Source: Mycobacterium sp. 852002-51971_SCH5477799-a
GTDB lineage: Bacteria > Actinomycetota > Actinomycetes > Mycobacteriales > Mycobacteriaceae
Length of the DNA stretch: 64,000 nucleotides
Direction: 5' to 3'
Assembly: GCF_001667145.1 (NCBI RefSeq)
Contig: NZ_LZIF01000014.1
Span: 1-64,000, forward strand
How positions within the stretch are numbered: position 1 is the stretch's first letter; each line of letters begins with the position of its first letter. The notes beneath the pieces are model-generated. The model saw nothing but the letters and a program-made list of their open reading frames with translations. It ran no database searches and was not told the DNA's origin. Positions 26,065-35,218 of this stretch are shown here, one piece after another. A program made the position numbers and the translations under genes.

Positions 26065-27561
26065 TCAGTCAGGAGCATGCCCACCTTGCCTTGACACAGA
26101 CGCGCTAAGTGGGCCGCAGCGGATATCGAAACGCTCCCGGACTGTGTCAAGTACACGGCGGTGCCGCTCCCGTTCGCGGTGGTGCGTGAGCAAGAACCTC
26201 GTCAAGCCCGGCAGGCGGCGCGGAAACGGGTACCACTTATCGAAATCGAGGCCGTTTTCGGTGAATACCTGCCTGGGAACGTTGTCGTAGATCAGGCTGA
26301 GGTTGTGCTGGACGAGCGCGAAGAGCACGTACGGAAAAGCCAGCGGCGCCTTCTGCCTGAGGTTCATCCAGTCGACTTCGTAGAGCGGTATCTCACCGAG
26401 TTTGTCCAAGAACAGCAGATGGCTCAGGAAATACCCGATGAACGCGGGCAAGTGCAGCGTGGCCGACCGCACGTTGATGGAAACGACTGCGCCACTGGGC
26501 GAAACGTACGGCTCGTAAGGGTATTCGTCGGGAAATTTGACGTATCCCGTGCAGTTGACGACCCAGCTGCCCGGTTGAATCGTCTTCGTCGAACCGCTCC
26601 GTAACACGAACTCCGTCGTGCCATTGCGATCGACTGCATCCTCGAAATAGTCCATAACCACATCGTTTAGCCCCGCGGAGATCGTGCGGTTCTCGGCCTG
26701 CGATAACACTCCCAACACAAAGTTGTCCGCCTGCGGGGTCAAGAACGTGCCATGGGTGGCCCGGTACCAGCCTTGGACCTCTGACTCGTTCGTGCCGTCA
26801 TACCGGCGACTTAGCTGTGTGGCGATGGTGCTCGACGGCGTGCCCTTCCACCACCGCCGGGTGCCGCTCGGAAACAGGCTGTCGCGGCAGGAGAAGAACG
26901 TTCCTCGACCGGCGACGAGGTTTACCTCGCGACCGGGGTATGTCGTGATTAGTGCATGTGCGGTGTCCATCGCGGTCTTTCCGCCGCCGATGATCCACAC
27001 CGGCGCATCGCTTTCGCTGATGTCGCCAGCCCGGACGTCGCAGTAGTCGGGCGACACCGAATGGACGCGTGCGCTGGAGATGTCGAGTGGTTCGTTCGGC
27101 GTGATTCCCAGGCCATAGGCTTTGATCAATCGCTTGGTCTCGACGACGAGCGTCCGGCCATTGGCAGCCCTGGCGGTGACCCGCACGATTCCGTCCGCTT
27201 CTTCCTCCGAGTCGAAGTCCCACCCGAAATGCTCGTCCACCTGCACCCGTTCCCTTATCACGTCGACGCAGTGCTGGAAATGATCGAGCACCTCGCCCTT
27301 GGTTGCCAAGTAGCCGCGATCCTTGCCGAGGGTCCACTTGATGTTGCCCGCCGTGAACATCGGGTGCGGTTGGTGCAGGCGCACATACGAGTACACATCG
27401 ACCCACATGCCGCCGACGCGCGGCCGTCGATCGATCAGGATGACCTTGTGGTCCCGCGACAGGTATCGGCTCGCGGCGAACAGAGCGTTTAGCCCGGCGA
27501 TGCCTGCTCCCACGATGCACACGTCGCAGGTTTCCACCGGCGGGGGCTGGGGTGCGGACAT
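26065..27561 (-). CDS. FAD-dependent, NAD(P)-binding monooxygenase-like oxidoreductase
   Basis: The 498-residue product from ATG 27561 has an N-terminal FAD site CIVGAGIAGLNA (GxGxxG at 18-23) followed by IDRRPRVGGMW. A second dinucleotide site reads WIIGGGKTAMDTA near residue 190, and VVNCTGYVKFP is an ATG-like FAD motif. This two-dinucleotide layout is that of flavin monooxygenases and related reductases. The C-terminal third has hydrophobic stretches near the FIGYFLSHLLFLD and FPYVLFALVQHNLSL segments, so peripheral membrane attachment is possible. It lies 138 bp after the SDR gene on the same strand. The substrate is unknown. Confidence 0.82.
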   Translation of the reverse strand: MSAPQPPPVETCDVCIVGAGIAGLNALFAASRYLSRDHKVILIDRRPRVGGMWVDVYSYVRLHQPHPMFTAGNIKWTLGKDRGYLATKGEVLDHFQHCVDVIRERVQVDEHFGWDFDSEEEADGIVRVTARAANGRTLVVETKRLIKAYGLGITPNEPLDISSARVHSVSPDYCDVRAGDISESDAPVWIIGGGKTAMDTAHALITTYPGREVNLVAGRGTFFSCRDSLFPSGTRRWWKGTPSSTIATQLSRRYDGTNESEVQGWYRATHGTFLTPQADNFVLGVLSQAENRTISAGLNDVVMDYFEDAVDRNGTTEFVLRSGSTKTIQPGSWVVNCTGYVKFPDEYPYEPYVSPSGAVVSINVRSATLHLPAFIGYFLSHLLFLDKLGEIPLYEVDWMNLRQKAPLAFPYVLFALVQHNLSLIYDNVPRQVFTENGLDFDKWYPFPRRLPGLTRFLLTHHRERERHRRVLDTVRERFDIRCGPLSASVSRQGGHAPD

Positions 27562-27699
27562 GCAAGCCGCCTTTCCTCGCGGAAGTCACAATTATGTGTC
27601 CACTCCGTGGCGCCGGCATGAGTAATCGACTACTTCACTCCCCGATGAGTTGCAGATGGTGCGTGACAGAACTGAACGCGGTCCCGAAACAGTCGCGAA

Positions 27700-28524
27700 T
27701 CACCCCTGCGCGAGCTCGGCGACGGGCTGCCATTCCTCCCAGTTCGCGAGCCGGCTCTCGTAGTCGGCCTTGGCCGTTTCCAGCGGGGAAGCGCCGAAAA
27801 AGACTCGCAGCGGCGGCTTTTCGGCGTCGACAACCTTGAGCAGGGCAGCCGCGGATGCTGACGGGTCACCCGGGCTGGCCCACCGGCGGCTGCGCTCGGC
27901 CTGGACGGCGGCGCGAACGTCGTCGTAGGCCGGCAGCGGATCGGCATGCCGGGCCGAGTCGCCGGCCCAGTCGGTGTCGAAACCGCCCGGCTCGATCAGC
28001 GTGACGTGCACACCGAACGGAGCGACCTCCTGCGCCAGCGCCTGCGAAAAGCCCTCCAGCGCCCATTTCGACGCGTGGTAGATGCCGACCAAGGGAAACG
28101 CGGTTATTCCCCCGATCGAGGAAACCTGAATGATGTGGCCGCTGCCCTGCTCGCGCAGATACGGCAGGGCGGCCTGTGTGATCCACAGTGCCCCAAACAC
28201 ATTGGTCTCTATCTGATTTCGTGCGTCTTGCTCGGAGAGCTCCTCGACAAAGCCGAATTGACCGTAGCCGGCGTTGTTCACCACGATGTCGAGCCGGCCG
28301 AAGTGGTCGTGCGCCTGCTTGACCGCGGCGAAATCCGCTGCCCGGTCGGTCACGTCCAGGCGAATCGGCAGCAGTGCGTCACCGTACTTCTGCACCAAGT
28401 CGTCCAGCGCGGCGGTGTTGCGGGCCGTGGCGGCAACCTTGTCGCCGCGCTGAAGCGCCGCGATCGTCCACGCCCGGCCAAAGCCTCGCGATGTACCGGT
28501 GATAAACCAAACTTTTTCAGTCAC
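27700..28524 (-). CDS. Short-chain dehydrogenase/reductase
   Basis: The 274-residue product starts at GTG 28524. It has the cofactor motif TGTSRGFGR (9-17), NNAGYGQFG, a catalytic Ser in VSSIGG and YHASK. The [10 protein letters not shown] opening is common among actinobacterial SDRs of unknown substrate. It diverges from menG across 55 bp and is the outer gene of the accessory block. The FAD enzyme follows on the same strand and may share its transcript. Confidence 0.87.
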   Translation of the reverse strand: MTEKVWFITGTSRGFGRAWTIAALQRGDKVAATARNTAALDDLVQKYGDALLPIRLDVTDRAADFAAVKQAHDHFGRLDIVVNNAGYGQFGFVEELSEQDARNQIETNVFGALWITQAALPYLREQGSGHIIQVSSIGGITAFPLVGIYHASKWALEGFSQALAQEVAPFGVHVTLIEPGGFDTDWAGDSARHADPLPAYDDVRAAVQAERSRRWASPGDPSASAAALLKVVDAEKPPLRVFFGASPLETAKADYESRLANWEEWQPVAELAQG

Positions 28525-28566
28525 GCCCTCTCACAACGCCGACGGCGGCACCTCATTCCCGACGGG

Positions 28567-28580
28567 TAGCGTTTCTCTGG
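28567..28580 (+). promoter_or_regulatory. -10 element for a leaderless menG transcript
   Basis: TAGCGT at 28567-28572 ends 7 nt before the GTG at 28580. No purine-rich ribosome site is present in the intervening TTCTCTG. A start of transcription at the G of GTG is expected. Confidence 0.5.
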
Positions 28581-29272
28581 TGAGTCGCGCGGAATTGGAC
28601 AAGGATCCCCGGGATGTCGCGTCGATGTTCGACGGTGTCGCCCGCCGCTACGACCTGACCAACACCGTGCTGTCGATGGGCCAGGACCGGTACTGGCGCA
28701 AAGCCACCCGGTCGGCGCTGGCCATCGGGCCGGGTCAGAAGGTGTTGGACCTCGCCGCGGGCACCGCGGTGTCCACCGTCGAACTGGAGAAGTCGGGGGC
28801 CTGGTGTGTGGCGGCCGATTTCTCGGTCGGCATGCTGGCGGCGGGTGCCGCGCGCGACGTTCCGAAGGTCGCCGGTGATGCCACCAGGCTGCCGTTCGGC
28901 GACGACGTGTTCGATGCCGTGACAATCAGTTTCGGGCTGCGCAATGTGGTCGACACTCAGGCCGGCCTGCGTGAGATGGCCCGTGTCACTCGCCCCGGCG
29001 GCCGATTGGTGGTGTGCGAGTTCTCCACGCCCACCAACGCGCTGTTCGCCACGGTCTACAAGGAGTACTTGATGCGGGCGCTGCCGCGGGTGGCTCAGGC
29101 GGTGTCCAGCAATCCCGACGCTTACGTATACCTCGCGGAATCGATCAGGGCATGGCCCGATCAGGCGGCACTGGCGCAGCAGATAACCCAGGCCGGGTGG
29201 TCCGGGGTGCGCTGGCGCAACCTGACCGGCGGCATCGTCGCCCTACACGCCGGGACCAAGCCCCAACGCTGA
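28580..29272 (+). CDS. menG: Demethylmenaquinone methyltransferase MenG/UbiE
   Basis: This is the last ring-modifying step of menaquinone synthesis, a C-methylation using S-adenosylmethionine. The 230-residue product begins [21 protein letters not shown] and [18 protein letters not shown]. It has the SAM site VLDLAAGTA (55-63), [23 protein letters not shown] and the UbiE block [14 protein letters not shown]. The C-terminus [15 protein letters not shown] is the usual UbiE ending. GTG 28580 is chosen because homology starts there; the frame is open for 27 codons upstream without similarity. It ends 6 bp from the convergent secreted-protein gene. Confidence 0.93.
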   Translation: MSRAELDKDPRDVASMFDGVARRYDLTNTVLSMGQDRYWRKATRSALAIGPGQKVLDLAAGTAVSTVELEKSGAWCVAADFSVGMLAAGAARDVPKVAGDATRLPFGDDVFDAVTISFGLRNVVDTQAGLREMARVTRPGGRLVVCEFSTPTNALFATVYKEYLMRALPRVAQAVSSNPDAYVYLAESIRAWPDQAALAQQITQAGWSGVRWRNLTGGIVALHAGTKPQR

Positions 29273-29278
29273 CGGGTT

Positions 29279-29689
29279 CTAGTGGTTGCCGGCGGCTTGG
29301 ACCACGCCGACCTGGTCGGGGCAGTAGTGGTCGACCGCCGCGCCCAGGAACTGCAATGACTGCCCCTCGGTGGTGCCGCGCGGCAGGTTGCGCTGAATGA
29401 AAGTCGCGGATTGGTGGGCGTCGTGGTCCACGCCGCGGCCCAACCGGTCGCAGGTGATCTTGCCCAGCCACGCCAGTTGGTCCTGCGGCTGGTAGATGCC
29501 GAAGCCGTTGACGGTGTTCTTGAATGGCGCGTCGTAGTCGCTCGGGGGCGACGGTGTCCGCGGGGTGGGGTACGGCGCGGTCGGCGGCGGATCCGCCTGC
29601 GCCGGCACGGAGAGCTGCGCCGGCGCGGCCAGCGCGGCGAGCGCGATAGCAGCGGCGGCTCCGATAGTAGCCAGCATCGTTCCCTTCAT
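29279..29689 (-). CDS. Secreted DUF732 protein (Rv0559c-like)
   Basis: The 136-residue product from ATG 29689 has a signal peptide with likely cleavage after VPAQA, about residue 32. A Pro-rich spacer is followed by a DUF732 domain with two cysteines (Cys80, Cys123) that could form a disulfide. The family is small, exported, mycobacterial and of unknown function. In M. tuberculosis the Rv0559c product is secreted and, I recall, co-induced by salicylate with the neighbouring methyltransferase Rv0560c. That methyltransferase is not found here. Confidence 0.82.
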   Translation of the reverse strand: MKGTMLATIGAAAAIALAALAAPAQLSVPAQADPPPTAPYPTPRTPSPPSDYDAPFKNTVNGFGIYQPQDQLAWLGKITCDRLGRGVDHDAHQSATFIQRNLPRGTTEGQSLQFLGAAVDHYCPDQVGVVQAAGNH

Positions 29690-29702
29690 TAGCTGGACTA
29701 TA
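29689..29702 (-). promoter_or_regulatory. -10 element for a leaderless Rv0559c-like transcript
   Basis: On the minus strand TATAGT (29702-29697) stands 7 nt before the ATG at 29689. TATAGT is close to the ideal -10 hexamer. The intervening CCAGCTA has no ribosome site. Confidence 0.55.
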
Positions 29703-29802
29703 CACGGCCCGTTCCGCGCGCGCGGGCGAAAGCCAAACGCCGATTTGCGGCCCGGAAGGGCACGCCAAAGCCCGTCGACCAGCGGCGATGCGGGAGAATC
29801 GG

Positions 29803-31041
29803 TCAGCTGAACGGCGTTCGGCGGTCGAGCAGCCGGGACAGCCGCCCGCCGCCCCGCCAGGCGCGCGCCACCCAGTCCGCGTCGTCGTCGGTGACCAGAT
29901 TGGCCATCACCCGCACGGCGATGGTCATCAGCGTCGTCGAGCGCATCGCGATCGGTCCGGTCGACGGCAGGAACTGCTGGAACGTCAGCAGCAGCGCCAG
30001 CCTGCGCGCCACCGAGAAGCCGCGGCCGTAGTGCTGCTGCAGCAGCGACGGCCACACCTGCGACAGGTCGGGACAGTCCAGCAGCTCCGCGGCCAACCGC
30101 CCGGTCTCGAGCCCGTAGTCGATGCCCTCGCCGTTCAGTGGATTCACGCAGGCCGCGGCGTCGCCGATCAGCATCCAGTTGGCGCCCGCCACGCCCGACA
30201 CCGCGCCGCCCATCGGCAGCAGCGCCGAGGCCACCGCCCGCGGATGGCCGGTAAAGCCCCACTCGTTGCGGCGCAGGTCGGTGTAGTAGTCGATCAGCGG
30301 CCGCAGCGCCAGATCGGCGGGGCGTTTGGACGTCGACAACGCTCCGACGCCGATGTTCACTTCGCCGTTGCCCAGCGGGAAGATCCAGCCGTAGCCGGGC
30401 AGCACTTTGTCCTTGGAGCCGTCGGGTCCACGCAGCTCCAGATGCGACGTCAACCAGGGGTCGTCGGCGCGCGCGGTCGTCAGATAGCCGCGGGCGGCGA
30501 CGCCGTACACCGTTTCCTGATGCCAGCGCCGGCCCAGCTTGCGGCCCAGCGACGAACGGGCACCGTCAGCGACGATCAACTGACGGCAGCTCACCTCGCT
30601 GCCGTCGGCCAATGTCACCGATGTCACCCGGCCCAATGAATCATGTTGTGCAGCAACGGCTTTGGTGCCGAGCAGCATCCGCGCCCCGGAATCTTCGGCG
30701 ACTTTGCGGATCCGGTCGTCCAGTTCGAAGCGGGCCACCGCGCTGCCGGTGGACGGGAATGACGGGCCGGGCCAATCCACTTCCAGCTCGCCGCCGAATC
30801 CGCTCATCCGCAGCCCCCGATGCCGGATGCGGCTGTCCAGCCAGTCGCCCAGCCCTAACCGTTCCAGCTCGGCGACCGCGCGCGGGGTCAGCCCGTCGCC
30901 GCAGGCCTTGTCGCGGGGAAAGCTCGCCGAATCGATGACCAGTACGTCGTTGCCGGCGCGGGCGGCCCACGCGGCCGCCGCCGAACCGGCGGGTCCCGCG
31001 CCCACGACCACCACTTGGGCTCGGGTCGCTCCCGTCTTCAT
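29803..31041 (-). CDS. menJ: Menaquinone isoprenoid reductase MenJ (geranylgeranyl-reductase family)
   Basis: MenJ reduces one double bond of the menaquinone side chain, giving the MK-9(II-H2) form typical of mycobacteria. The 412-residue product has the FAD site VVVGAGPAGSAAAAWAA (GxGxxG 14-19), the DKACGDGLTPRAVAELERLGL motif of geranylgeranyl reductases, LIVADGARSSLGRKLG and the FAD-closing GDAAACVNPLNGEGIDYGLETG. It is a membrane-associated enzyme. ATG 31041 is preferred since homology starts there and a -10 element lies 7 nt ahead. It diverges from grcC1 across 22 bp, so side-chain synthesis and side-chain reduction appear to share a control point. Confidence 0.92.
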   Translation of the reverse strand: MKTGATRAQVVVVGAGPAGSAAAAWAARAGNDVLVIDSASFPRDKACGDGLTPRAVAELERLGLGDWLDSRIRHRGLRMSGFGGELEVDWPGPSFPSTGSAVARFELDDRIRKVAEDSGARMLLGTKAVAAQHDSLGRVTSVTLADGSEVSCRQLIVADGARSSLGRKLGRRWHQETVYGVAARGYLTTARADDPWLTSHLELRGPDGSKDKVLPGYGWIFPLGNGEVNIGVGALSTSKRPADLALRPLIDYYTDLRRNEWGFTGHPRAVASALLPMGGAVSGVAGANWMLIGDAAACVNPLNGEGIDYGLETGRLAAELLDCPDLSQVWPSLLQQHYGRGFSVARRLALLLTFQQFLPSTGPIAMRSTTLMTIAVRVMANLVTDDDADWVARAWRGGGRLSRLLDRRTPFS

Positions 31042-31064
31042 GCACACCAGTATGTTTGGTGCCG
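31041..31064. promoter_or_regulatory. Overlapping divergent -10 elements between menJ and grcC1
   Basis: On the plus strand TATGTT (31051-31056) ends 7 nt before GTG 31064 of grcC1. On the minus strand CATACT (31054-31049) ends 7 nt before ATG 31041 of menJ. The two hexamers share four base pairs, and neither gene has room for a ribosome site. The layout is that of a bidirectional promoter with two leaderless transcripts. RNA polymerase could not sit on both at once, so the two genes would compete. Confidence 0.55.
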
Positions 31065-32071
31065 TGAGTACTCCGGCAACGGTGGTGGCGGGCGTGGACT
31101 TCGGCAACCCCGCGTTCGCGGCGACCGTACGGGACGGTGTGGGGCGGATCGAGCAGCTCATGGACACCGAGCTGCGCAGCGCCGACGACATCATGACCGA
31201 GTCGCTGACGCACCTGTTCAAGGCCGGCGGAAAGCGGTTCCGGCCGCTGTTCACCGTGCTGTCGGCCCAGATCGGACCCAGCCCGGACTGCGCGGACGTC
31301 ACCATCGCCGGTGCGGTCATCGAACTGGTGCACCTGGCCACGCTGTACCACGACGACGTCATGGACGAGGCGGAGGTTCGTCGCGGCACGCCCACCGCCA
31401 ACGTGCGCTGGGGCAACAACGTCGCGATCCTGGCGGGGGATTATCTGTTCGCCACGGCCTCCCGGTTGGTTTCCCGACTGGGGCCTGACGCGGTGCGGCT
31501 GATCGCCGAGACGTTCGCCCAGTTGGTGACGGGACAGATGCGCGAAACGCGCGGCTTCGTCGAGGGGTCCGACCCGATCGAGCACTACCTGAAAGTGGTG
31601 TACGAGAAGACCGCCTGCCTGATCGCGGCGGCGGGCCGGTTCGGTGCGATGTTCTCGGGTGCGGACGCCGATCAGGTGGAGCGGCTGAGCCGCCTCGGCG
31701 GCATCGTGGGCACCGCGTTCCAGATCTCCGACGACATCATCGACATCGACAGTGACTCCCGCGAGTCCGGCAAACTGCCCGGCACCGACGTGCGCGAAGG
31801 CGTGCACACCTTGCCGATGGTCTACGCGCTGCGTGAATCCGGGCCCGAGGCGGCGCGGCTGCGTGAGCTGCTGGTCGGGCCCATCGAGGAGGACGACGCG
31901 GTGGCCGAGGCGCTGGCGCTGTTGCGGGCCTCGCCGGGCATGGTCAAGGCCAAGCAGTCGCTGCACGAGTACGCCGAGCAGGCGCGCCAGGAACTGGCCC
32001 TGTTACCGGACGTCCCCGGTCGCCACGCGCTGCAGACGCTGGTCGACTACACCATCAGCCGGCACGGCTAG
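31064..32071 (+). CDS. grcC1: Polyprenyl diphosphate synthase GrcC1
   Basis: The 335-residue trans-prenyltransferase has GGKRFRP (55-61), the first aspartate motif LYHDDVMDE (Asp97, Asp98, Asp101) and the second ISDDIID (Asp223, Asp224, Asp227). It should extend a short allylic diphosphate with isopentenyl diphosphate. By context it supplies the menaquinone side chain, but the chain length is not readable from these motifs. GTG 31064 (VSTPATVVAGVD) aligns with the recalled M. tuberculosis start. An ATG at 31052 lies inside the proposed promoter and is less likely. Confidence 0.92.
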   Translation: MSTPATVVAGVDFGNPAFAATVRDGVGRIEQLMDTELRSADDIMTESLTHLFKAGGKRFRPLFTVLSAQIGPSPDCADVTIAGAVIELVHLATLYHDDVMDEAEVRRGTPTANVRWGNNVAILAGDYLFATASRLVSRLGPDAVRLIAETFAQLVTGQMRETRGFVEGSDPIEHYLKVVYEKTACLIAAAGRFGAMFSGADADQVERLSRLGGIVGTAFQISDDIIDIDSDSRESGKLPGTDVREGVHTLPMVYALRESGPEAARLRELLVGPIEEDDAVAEALALLRASPGMVKAKQSLHEYAEQARQELALLPDVPGRHALQTLVDYTISRHG

Positions 32072-32254
32072 CGGCGATCGCAAGCGCGACGCAGCCGGGC
32101 GCTGGGGGTACCCCGCGAAGCTGGGGGACGGGTCGCCACCATTCGGCAAGCGTCGCCTGCGACGGGACTGCGGAACCAAAAAGGCCGTCTCGGGCGTTCA
32201 ATGAGCTGTAATCGGCAGTAACGCGCGCTTCCGAGTGTTCCGAGGAGGACACCG

Positions 32255-33118
32255 ATGACCTGGCATCCGCATCACAACACGTTCAAGACGTTCGCGTTGT
32301 TGGTCGGCATGTCCGCGTTGATCGTCTTCGTCGGCTCGCTGTTCGGCAGGACCGCGATGTTCCTCGCGGTGCTGTTCGCCATCGGCATGAACGTCTACAC
32401 ATATTTCAACAGCGACAAACTGGCGCTGCGGGCGATGCACGCACAGCCGGTCTCGGAGGTCCAAGCGCCGGCGATGTACCGGATCGTGCGCGAGCTGGCC
32501 ACCGCGGCGCACCAGCCGATGCCCCGGCTGTACATCAGCGACACCAACGCGCCCAATGCGTTCGCGACCGGGCGCAACCCCCGCAACGCGGCGGTCTGCT
32601 GTACCACCGGCATTCTGGACATCCTGGGCGAGCGCGAGTTGCGTGCCGTGCTGGGACACGAACTTTCGCATGTCTACAACCGCGACATCCTGATCTCGTG
32701 CATCGCCGGCGCGCTCGCGTCGGTGATCACCGCGCTGGCGAACATGGCCATGTTCGCCGGTATGTTCGGCGGTAACGACCGCGACGGCGAGAATCCCTTT
32801 GCGCTGCTGCTGGTTTCGCTCCTAGGTCCGATCGCGGCGACGGTGGTGCGGTTGGCGGTGTCGCGGTCACGCGAATACCAGGCGGACGAATCGGGCGCGG
32901 TGTTGACGGGTGACCCGCTGGCGCTGGCGTCGGCCCTGCGCAAGATTTCCGGCGGGGTCCAGGCGGCCCCGCTGCCGCCGGAGCCGCAGCTGGCCAGCCA
33001 GGCGCACCTGATGATCGCCAACCCGTTCCGGGCGGGCGAGCGGATCGGGTCGCTGTTTTCGACACACCCGCCGATCGAGGACCGTATCCGCCGGTTGGAG
33101 GAAATGGCGGGACGGTAG
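32255..33118 (+). CDS. htpX: Membrane zinc metalloprotease HtpX
   Basis: The 287-residue M48 peptidase has two N-terminal membrane helices (about 12-30 and 33-50). The zinc site is HELSH (135-139) and a third ligand lies in [10 protein letters not shown]. Two further hydrophobic segments lie between these. It degrades misfolded membrane proteins with the active site in the cytosol. ATG 32255 has GAGGAGG ahead of it. The gap of 183 bp after grcC1 has a G-rich stretch but no terminator I can support. It ends 28 bp before the small HTH gene, which may share its transcript. Confidence 0.93.
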   Translation: MTWHPHHNTFKTFALLVGMSALIVFVGSLFGRTAMFLAVLFAIGMNVYTYFNSDKLALRAMHAQPVSEVQAPAMYRIVRELATAAHQPMPRLYISDTNAPNAFATGRNPRNAAVCCTTGILDILGERELRAVLGHELSHVYNRDILISCIAGALASVITALANMAMFAGMFGGNDRDGENPFALLLVSLLGPIAATVVRLAVSRSREYQADESGAVLTGDPLALASALRKISGGVQAAPLPPEPQLASQAHLMIANPFRAGERIGSLFSTHPPIEDRIRRLEEMAGR

Positions 33119-33146
33119 CCCGGTTCGCCAGTACCATCGGATTTGG

Positions 33147-33401
33147 ATGGTGATGGCGATGACTGAACCCAACTCGATGGACATTCACGAAGCCGGCCTC
33201 GCGCTGGACCTGCCCGACTTGATCTTCGAAACACGCGCCGGTGCCGGTATGAACCAGGCCCAACTGGCCGAAGCGATGGGCACCACCCAGGAAGCCGTCG
33301 CTGCGTGGGAGGACGGGACCGAGGTGCCCCGTGTCGACGTGCTGCAACGGCTGGCGCGGGTGTGCGGCAAGCGGTTACACATCAGCATCGACGTCGACTG
33401 A
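33147..33401 (+). CDS. Small XRE-type helix-turn-helix protein
   Basis: The product is at most 84 residues. It has one helix-turn-helix, FETRAGAGMNQAQLAEAMGTTQEAVAAWEDGTEVPRVDVLQRLARV, followed by a short beta-like tail. In-frame ATGs at 33147 and 33159 are both possible; the first is reported. The size and fold resemble antitoxins and small regulators, but no toxin gene is beside it. Its place after htpX suggests it may regulate that gene, which is inference from position only. Confidence 0.8.
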   Translation: MVMAMTEPNSMDIHEAGLALDLPDLIFETRAGAGMNQAQLAEAMGTTQEAVAAWEDGTEVPRVDVLQRLARVCGKRLHISIDVD

Positions 33402-33425
33402 CCCTTGCGGCCAGCGGCGAACGAA

Positions 33426-34976
33426 TTACGCTGCGGCCTCTGATCTTTCGGCTTCGACCGAGGATTCGTGGGTGTCGGACTGATCCGTCGCGGCCACGCC
33501 GTGGATCGCAACCGTGCCGCCCGTCGCCTCGTGCTGTTGCTGCCAGTCGGTAATAGCCTGGTGGGCAGCGTGATCGAGGTAGTGGACCGCTATGGCCACC
33601 GTCACCGTCGCGCCCTGCGGAACCGACGCCAGCATTCGCGTCAGCCTCGGCAGCGCCAGGAAGGTGCATGCCGCGCCCTCGATGCTCACCCGCCATTCGT
33701 CGTTCACCGATGTGGTTTCGACCTTGGCTCGGATGACTCGCCATCCGGTCAGCGTGATGGCCAGCGCGAGCCCGATCATGACGCCGTGCAGCAGGTTGAG
33801 GAAGATGACGCTGACGGCGGTCACAACGTAGACCGCGAGATCACCCTGTTTCATTGCGGTTTCGATGTGAGCAGGCTTCAGCAGCTGAATCCCGATCACG
33901 ATGAGCAGCCCGGCGAGGGCGGCGGTGGGGATCTCCTCGACCAGCCCGGCGAACGGGATGGTGAACAACAGGATCCAGACGCCGTGCATAATCGCCGAAG
34001 CGCGAGATTTGGCCCCCGCGTTGACATTTGTCGAGCTGCGGACGATCACCCCGGTCACCGGCAGGCCGCCGATGGTGCCCGACACGATGTTGGCGGCTCC
34101 CTGCCCCACCAGTTCGCGGTTGAAATCGGTGCGGGGCCCGTGGTGCATCCGGTCGACCGACACCGCCGACAGCAGGCTTTCGACGCTGGCGATGAGCGCC
34201 ACCGTGATCACGCCGATTGCGACCGCGCCCCAGTTGCCGTGGGGCAGGTCGGGCAACCGCAGCGCGTCCAGCGGTGACCCCTCGAGGTCGATCCGGCGCA
34301 CGTGGAATCCGAAGACCACCGAGATGACCGTCACGGCGACGATGGCGACTAGGGGAGCCGGGACGCGGCGCACTTTGGCCGGAACCCATCGCCAGGCCAC
34401 CAGGATCACGATCACCAGCACGCCCAGGATCACCCCGGGGCGGTGCGCACCGATGATCTGGCCGGGTAGTCCGATGAGGTTGTGCCAGGCCGTACTCTTG
34501 GATTTCCCGCCGAGCAGTACGTGCGCCTGCTGCAGGGCGATCGTGATGCCGATGCCGGCCAGCATGGCGTGCACGACGACCGGTGAGATCGCCAGGGCGG
34601 CGCGCGCAACACGGCTGAGTCCCAACAGAACCTGCACGACTCCGGCGGCAACGGTGATCAAGCACGTTATGCCCCAACCGAAATCGGCAACCAGGCCGGC
34701 GACAATTACCGTCAGCCCTGCCGCGGGGCCGCTGACCTGCAGCGGGGATCCACCCAACGAGCCGACGACGATTCCGCCGACGATCGCGGCGATCAGGCCG
34801 GCGAGCACGGGGGCGCCCGAAGCGATTGCGATGCCCAGCGACAGGGGCAGGGCGACCAGGAAGACCACGAGTGAGGATGGCAGATCGTGCCGGATGACGC
34901 CGCGCAACCGATCGACACGCGGTTCGGTCCGGCCTTGAGCGCGGGTTTTCTCACCCGACTGTTCGACGTTGTGCAT
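33426..34976 (-). CDS. SulP-family inorganic anion transporter
   Basis: The 516-residue product from ATG 34976 has about eleven membrane segments. Its first half holds SGPAAGLTVIVAGL, and later ELVGQGAANIVSGTIGGLPVTGVIVRSS, the SulP signature. A C-terminal cytosolic stretch of about 90 residues resembles a STAS-type domain. No carbonic anhydrase domain is fused, unlike some mycobacterial SulP proteins. Sulfate or bicarbonate are the usual substrates in the family. There is a ribosome site (GAGGGA) ahead of the start. Confidence 0.88.
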   Translation of the reverse strand: MHNVEQSGEKTRAQGRTEPRVDRLRGVIRHDLPSSLVVFLVALPLSLGIAIASGAPVLAGLIAAIVGGIVVGSLGGSPLQVSGPAAGLTVIVAGLVADFGWGITCLITVAAGVVQVLLGLSRVARAALAISPVVVHAMLAGIGITIALQQAHVLLGGKSKSTAWHNLIGLPGQIIGAHRPGVILGVLVIVILVAWRWVPAKVRRVPAPLVAIVAVTVISVVFGFHVRRIDLEGSPLDALRLPDLPHGNWGAVAIGVITVALIASVESLLSAVSVDRMHHGPRTDFNRELVGQGAANIVSGTIGGLPVTGVIVRSSTNVNAGAKSRASAIMHGVWILLFTIPFAGLVEEIPTAALAGLLIVIGIQLLKPAHIETAMKQGDLAVYVVTAVSVIFLNLLHGVMIGLALAITLTGWRVIRAKVETTSVNDEWRVSIEGAACTFLALPRLTRMLASVPQGATVTVAIAVHYLDHAAHQAITDWQQQHEATGGTVAIHGVAATDQSDTHESSVEAERSEAAA

Positions 34977-35199
34977 CGGTCGCGTCCCTCGGTAGGTGTT
35001 AGCGGGGGATGTTCCGATATCCGCCCCATTGTGAGCCCATTACCTCTTCGTAACGCGCTGGCGTACAGACGATTACGGCCGGACTAACCCGCAGGATCGC
35101 GCCCGGAAACCCCTGGCCACCTGGGTCGACGGTATTTTGCTGGCAAAGGCCGGTCAAGCCGACGGGCGCGGCCCATAGAGAACGCAAAGATTTGAATTC

Positions 35200-35217
35200 C
35201 TGGCGTAAAGCCGCCAG
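35200..35217 (-). terminator. Hairpin just after the gpsA stop
   Basis: Read on the minus strand, two bases after the gpsA stop codon (35219-35221), CTGGCG and CGCCAG form a 6-bp stem around a 6-nt loop, followed by an A/T-rich run (AATTCAAATCTTT). It could end gpsA transcription. Stem length is modest and there is no clean T-run, so factor-dependent termination is also possible. The rest of the 242-bp gap before the SulP gene holds no supported gene. Confidence 0.4.
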
Positions 35218-35218
35218 C

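Noticed and set aside
21395..28524. A genomic island with mobile-element ends
   Set aside because: No integrase, transposase, tRNA edge or flanking repeat was visible, so only an accessory block is claimed.
33147..33401. A toxin-antitoxin pair
   Set aside because: The small HTH protein could be an antitoxin, but no toxin-like gene adjoins it; htpX and SulP are its neighbours.
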